Assembly (NCBI GenBank): GCA_951804985.1
Contig: OX638133.1
Span: forward strand, 74,034,367 to 74,098,366
Length of the DNA: 64,000 bases
Direction of reading: 5' to 3'
From: Dryomyza anilis
Taxonomy: Eukaryota > Arthropoda > Insecta > Diptera > Dryomyzidae
The notes under the pieces were generated by a model. It saw only the letters and a list, made by a program, of their open reading frames with translations. It was not told where the DNA came from and made no database searches. Shown piece by piece: positions 58,400 to 64,000 of this stretch (position 1 is the first letter of the stretch; each line of letters begins with the position of its first letter). A program made the translations under genes and the position numbers.

Positions 58400-59663
58400 T
58401 ACTACATTTATACGTTTGCTTTGACTTTATATATTTAAATTCATGTGGAGAACAATATAATAATATATCTGCAAATGAACACAGAATCTCCAATACAATT
58501 GTCAAAAATTTTGTATTAATTGAAAAACGAATTTCTTATCAATTCAATGTTGATTTTAATAAATAAATGATTTTTATCCAGATAAGAAATTAAATTCACA
58601 CCATTCTGGGACAGTGAAAACAAAGCTACATGCTATATATATATGAATTATGGTACAGACACGTTGTAACCGATAATCAGACAGAAAAGTCTGAAGCAAA
58701 TATCAGAAAACCAACTCAGTTAAAACCATAAAACAGCACAAATAAAATTACTACCTATAGTCAAGTTTTTTTTTTTTGGTTGGTTTTTGTTATTTTTTGG
58801 CAAATGACTGATAAGAGCACAACAAATTTTTGCGTACAATGCACCGTAGTACTTTAGACATGACGACTACTATGACTAAACATATGGTATGTTAAATGAA
58901 CCTCTAATTCTCAATATCAATAAAAATGATATAGAACCCGATACAAAATGAACGTAATAGAATTTTTTTTACAAAAAGAAACAAATAATATTAGCCAAGT
59001 CTTGCAAATGATTGAAATTTTGTACGGCTCTCATTAACTGATTAACGGGCGTGCGAACCACGCTATTTTTTATTAATCAGTTAAATAAACCAATAAAACA
59101 CATTACGTTCATTCACCTGTTTAGTGTGTTCTACGAAGAAGCCGAATTATAATTGAAATAAATCAAACATTTATACTTCGAATTTTTAATTCCAAAGAAT
59201 CCCCAAGAATACGAAAAAATGATATGTCTTTAGAAAGATACTTCAAGTTAATGTGGCCATCGATAAATCGAACCATTTCATGTTACTTTAATGTTAACTC
59301 TACCTAAGCTTGAGAAAAAATTTAAAAATGTTTTAAAATTTTCTTAGAATGCAAATTGTTCTATAAATTAAATGAGCGCTATCTGAGTCATGTGACATTA
59401 TTTGAAAGTGTCATTTAAGACTTATTTCAATTTGATTTTTTTGTTTCATTATTTTATTAAGTTTTTAAATTTATTTATTTTTATTTTTCTTCTGTATTAT
59501 CAAATTTGCTTACCACTGTGAAAGTAGTTGCAATGAATTTAATTCTTTTATTAATTGCTGTTGCTCTTTTTGCAGCTGCTGCATTATTAAATTTTGTTTA
59601 TTTTGATTTAATTTCGTAGCCGTTCACACCTTTTTCTTTGGAACAAACCTGGTCCGCGCCGTA
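58400..59663. other. AT-rich intergenic DNA
   Basis: No gene recognised. TTAACTGATTAACGGGCG near 59035 is followed about 35 bp later by the inverse TTAATCAGTTAA, a small inverted repeat. Confidence 0.4.
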
Positions 59664-60550
59664 GGGTTCATATAAGTTCTATGCCCTTATTTTGCTTAAA
59701 TTCGAGTTAGCTACACGGTAAAGTCTAAGATGTGAAAAATAATTTCAATTCTGTTTTATACAATCTCAATTTATTTATTTTTATTTTTTTAAACATTTAT
59801 TTTGAATTTCATTTAAATTTCTATTCAATTTCATTTCAATTTAATTTAAATTTCTATTCAATTTCATTTCAATTTCATTTCAATTTCATTTCAATTTCAT
59901 TTCAATTTCATTTCAATTTCATTTCAATTTCATTTCAATTTCATTTCAATTTCATTTCAATTTCATTTCAATTTCATTTCAATTTCATTTCAATTTCATT
60001 TCAATTTCATTTCAATTTCATTTCAATTTCATTTCAATTTTATTTCAATTTCATTTCAATTTCATTTCAATTTCATTTCAATTTCATTTCAATTTCATTT
60101 CAATTTCATTTCAATTTCATTTCAATTTCATTTCAATTTCATTTCAATTTCATTTCAATTTCATTTCAATTTCATTTCAATTTCATTTCAATTTCATTTC
60201 AATTTCATTTCAATTTCATTTCAATTTCCTTTCAATTTCATTTCAATTTCATTTCAATTTCATTTCAATTTCATTTCAATTTCATTTCAATTTCAATTTC
60301 ATTTCCATTTCATTTCATTTCATTTCAATTTCATTTCATTTCAATTTCATTTCAATTTCATTTCAATTTCATTTCAATTTCATTTCAATTTCAATTTCAT
60401 TTCAATTTCATTTCAATTTCATTTCAATTTCATTTCAATTTCATTTCAATTTCATTTCAATTTCATTTCAATTTCATTTCAATTTCATTTTAATTTCATT
60501 TTCAATTTAATTTCGTTTTAATTTCGATTTCATTTTAATTTCTGTGTTCA
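59664..60550 (+). repeat. Cassette with 11-bp satellite, copy 2
   Basis: The head GGGTTCATATAAGTTCTATG through TTAGCTACACGGTAAAG matches the copy at 56443 with few differences. About 65 units of ATTTCATTTCA follow. Both arrays decay into TAATTTCAATTTAATTTCG-like units at the right. Confidence 0.92.
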
Positions 60551-61984
60551 ATGAAATATCAACATTTTCTTAAATAACACTTTTAAAAATCAAGTGATTT
60601 GTTCAGTGCATCATTGCAAAGTTGCTGACCATTAGTGCCAACCAAATACACGTAAAGCGATCAGCTTATTTTGCCTGTAGTTCATATAAATATTTTTTAT
60701 TATTTTAATTTTTACCTTTCATAGTAACCACAGTTTCGCTATTCCTCAGCAAATTTTGCAAAGAATCGCATTAAATGCATATTTTTTATATCGTGTTTAT
60801 TTTGAACATAGAGCTACCCATCGATTTAAGCCAGGTCTATGAATTTTCAACTATTCTCTTTCTTTGAAGCACCAATAAAATTTGCATAGATCGGCGTTAA
60901 ATATTCTATTGCAAAATGTGTTAAATAAATAATTGAAGGTAATTTAAATAAATGGTAAAAAATATATATATAACGTATAGAGTAGCACTTTTTAAATATC
61001 GAAATCCGTAAGGTAACACTTGGGTATTATTTATATATATTCAGTAATTTAATTTTTCAGCATTGTACTCATTAAGAATGTACTATATTGCATTGTCTCA
61101 AATTAGATACTATCCATTGTATATTGAGCAGCTAGCTGGTGGCGGTATCTTAATTCAAACGTAGTTTTCGATCAGCTCACATAAATTCATTCAGTATTTT
61201 CGTGCAATTATTTGTGACACCGAATTATCTTTTAATTGGTTTTTTTCTACAAGATGTAAATATTTCTTTAGCACTGTAAATAACCCTTTAACTGATTACA
61301 ATTGTTGTACAAAATATATATCTAGATTTCATTCGACAAAATTGGATTTTGTGTCAAGCTCTTATCTTAATTGATCAGTAGTATTTGTGGCATAATGTGG
61401 TATTTGTACTAGTTTTCAAAACTCACTAATTTGTTGTAAGTAAAATGGCACCATAATATCGAAAATATTATTTAAAATATTCTGTGGTAAGGTATTTACA
61501 AATATTTCAATTATTTTTTAATTTATACACAAAATAAAACAACTATTCTTCTCTTTGAAATATTGATTAGTAACACTACACAACAGCCATTCGCGCAGGA
61601 TTCAAAACTATTTTTGTATTATGTAAATTGACTTCCTGATTCCGAAAATACGGTTTAAAAAACATTCTTTGGATAGGTTTACAAGATATCGACCAATAAC
61701 TTTTTTTACCATGTTTCAAAAAGGTTGCCACATATATTTGCAAATATCTCGCGGATTAAATAACTAATATGATCTAGTGTTATATCAAATGAAACGTAAT
61801 TAAACATGTAATACATATTTTTCACAACATTTTTAAATTGGTATTCAAGTTTAACAGAACTCGATAGGAGAACTGGAAAAAATTAGTTTTTTCGACAAAA
61901 ATTTATATTAAAGATCTATTCAAAAAATTTGGAAAAATCGGTTAAGCACAGTTTAAAATATTCCAAAATTAAACCACACTGGAT
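60551..61984. other. AT-rich intergenic DNA
   Basis: No gene or defined repeat recognised. Confidence 0.4.
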
Positions 61985-63374
61985 GTACACAGGATCGTCA
62001 GACCCATATTAACGTACGATTCTACGGTATGGTGGGAAGCGATAAAGAAGACTACATTTCTTAGGGAAATGAGGAAAGTATAAAGACTGGCATGCACCAG
62101 TATTACAGGCGCATTGAAATCGACCCCACAAATAGGGATGGAGATCATGCTTAATCTTCTGCCAGTAGACGACTTCATTAGGAGTACAGCAGCAAAGAAC
62201 GCGATTCGACTTAGAGTATCAGGATTCTGGAAGCAACTCTCATATGCACACACGTCTATCCTCGAAGTTTTCAGCATGATCGAAATCCCAAAAACATATT
62301 ATATAACACCACAGATGGACATAAATCCAAACTACTCCATCGTAATACCTAGTAGAGAACAATGGAGCGCTAACTCGCCAACAAGCAATAGCAACCTTTA
62401 AGTCTTTACTGACGAGTCTAAGATGCAAATAGGGACTGGATCTGGCATTTTCTGCGACGCACTGCAAATTCACGAGTCACATAGACTTCACGACGACTGC
62501 AGTGTCTTTCAAGCAGAAATATTCGCGATAGATAAAGCAACACAGATCATCCAAACAAAGAACATGGATCCATCAGAGATTACAATCTTTGTGGATAGTC
62601 AGGCTGCCATCCTAGCACTAGACAATGCGATCATAAAATCGAACACAGTACTCAACTGTCGCCGATCACTCAACATACTAAGTCAAACCCATTCGATAAC
62701 CATATGCTGGGTTCCCGGACATAGCAATATAGAAGGGAACGAACAAGGCGATGAGCTAGCGCAACAGGGTTCTGCACGTAGAATAGAGGATGCATGTTCT
62801 TCGACTAGGATTCCATTAGGTGTTCTAAGAAGGCATATTGACCTTAAAACGACGGAAAAAACAAACGTAAACTGGTTATCCAGAGACGACTGCATTATCT
62901 CACGTCGTCTCTGGTCACACACCAATGAAAAAAGAACAAAAAGCCTGATAAATAACAATAAAGAAGCTACCCGCATCCTCATCGGCGTCCTGACAGAACA
63001 TTGTGCAATCGGCACAATGGCGCACAGACTAGGCATCCCTGCGCCTGACTACTGCAGGAGCTGCAAAGAAACTTAGGAAGTAGAATCAATAGTACATCTA
63101 CTATGCGACTGTCAAAATCTCCAAACGCGCCGACTCCAGTACATGGGGAACAGGTTCTTTGAAGAACTGGAAGAAATAGTAGAAGTTCCGATTGAAAATC
63201 TCTAGGGTTCGTAAGAAGATCAGGTTGGTTTCGAAGAAACTAACCCACAGTTGTCAACAGAATATAGTTACCACAAAGATAAAAAGGGAACACAATGGAC
63301 CACTAGGCCCCCGTGAGTGTTTGCTGATTCAATTTCAGCAAGCACCCCCTTACAAACCTAACCTAACCTAAACC
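61985..63374 (+). pseudogene. RNase H-bearing LINE, ORF2 C-terminus (copy 2)
   Basis: A 5'-truncated non-LTR element starting in the RT connection region (RPILTYDSTVWWEAIKK, STPQIGMEIMLNLLPVDDF). RNase H follows, with its Asp in VFTDESK, Glu in FQAEIFAI, Asp in FVDSQAAI, and His/Asp in PGHSNIEGNEQGDELA, so the active-site residues are all present. A Zn-knuckle-like tail (CRSC, then HLLCDC) closes the protein at TAG 63203. One frame runs throughout, but stops at 62081, 62399 and 63074 break it. VFTDGSK, expected from the family, is VFTDESK here. The 3' UTR ends in a CCTAACCTAACCTAAACC tail at 63357-63374. Related to, but clearly distinct from, the copy at 25803. Confidence 0.92.
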
Positions 63375-64000
63375 ACATCTTTTCAAATAATTTGATCAAT
63401 GACCAAAATATATAGATAACATTTGAGTATAAAAAGTTATGTAAAATCATTATAAATGAGTGAAAATTAATTAGCAATAAAAATAAAAAAGAAAGCGAAT
63501 CACTCCTATTATTATTATTACATTGTTAAATGATTATTTATAATGAATACTTTATCTTGAATACTTTACGAGATGTGGGCTCCTAAAAAGTAAAATAACT
63601 TTTTGACTAGAATATATTGGAACTAAATTTAATCGTTTCTTTATCATCGTAATTTGAGTGCCCTGAGAATCAATGGGCCATATAACTTACAAACAGTTAT
63701 AAATGCACTGATACAAATGTTGAACTCATTTTTATTGCATTGATTATATTATAAACTTTTTTTTAAATATTTTACATTAAAATGTAGCAACACATTTCAA
63801 ATTATCACAATTTTAGTATACTCAAAATAAAAAGTCTGCAAAAAATGTAGCAAAAAATGTTGCTAAAATAGCAAAAATGTTTGCTAAAAAGAGGAAAGCG
63901 CCGGATTTGGCTAGAACAGCTAATGACAGTTTATTGTTTCAGCAAAAATTTTTTTATGCCAATTTTAGCTATTTTAACTTATTATTTGATGTTAATTTCA
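63375..64000. other. AT-rich intergenic DNA
   Basis: Nothing recognised beyond ATT runs and a loose AATGTAGCAAAAAATGTTGC repetition near 63845-63880. Confidence 0.4.

Noticed and set aside
63357..63374. Interstitial telomere
   Set aside because: Only three CCTAA units at the end of a LINE, and flies lack TTAGG telomeres; best explained as the LINE 3' tail.

Overview
The window is nuclear DNA from a higher (cyclorrhaphan) fly. The strongest evidence is one intact, intronless C/EBP-family bZIP gene on the minus strand at 42104-43561, whose N-terminus and C-terminus match Drosophila slow border cells (slbo). The very AT-rich background, the DD37E mariner relic, the tRNA-derived SINEs and the RNase H-bearing LINEs fit a large repeat-rich dipteran genome. 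A calyptrate (blow fly or house fly type) is my guess; the sequence alone does not settle the species. No bacterial, organellar or viral features were seen.

Layout: 1-6600 holds dispersed repeats (a 'TATACCCT' family, SINEs, palindromic 18-mers, and a TIR element with a pogo-like piece). 6800-7400 holds a Helitron-type end and a LINE tail. 7560-10930 is a cluster of inverted-repeat elements, including a 2.4 kb foldback element whose arms carry 109-bp tandem units. 11000-20600 is mostly unassigned AT-rich DNA with a (TA)42 microsatellite, two TIR elements and A-rich Helitron-derived DNA. 20600-22822 is a Helitron-like element with both termini visible; a decayed DD37E mariner sits four bases inside its 5' end. 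23000-29200 has a 433-bp MITE, a degenerate LINE with a small MITE in it, and a SINE with a 14-bp target duplication. 30640-32090 is a 19-bp satellite. 33700-36400 holds more dispersed repeats and a nested MITE.

The slbo region runs from about 42000 to 45700. The coding sequence is followed by an AATAAA signal about 115 bp past the stop. An AT-rich stretch separates the ATG from a candidate TATA/initiator promoter near 44962, and GAGA-type and CRE-like sites lie behind it. From 45900 on, repeats return: four TIR/MITE elements, a diverged ~170-bp satellite marked by GTCCCGTCC, a SINE nested in a family A element, two copies of one cassette each with an 11-bp satellite (56443-58010 and 59664-60550), and a second RNase H-bearing LINE relic at 61985-63374.

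Only slbo looks like a functional protein gene. All transposase and reverse-transcriptase reading frames are broken. I found no multi-gene pathway, defence system or CRISPR array; what stands out is the density of nested and inverted-repeat elements, several with exact, checkable boundaries.
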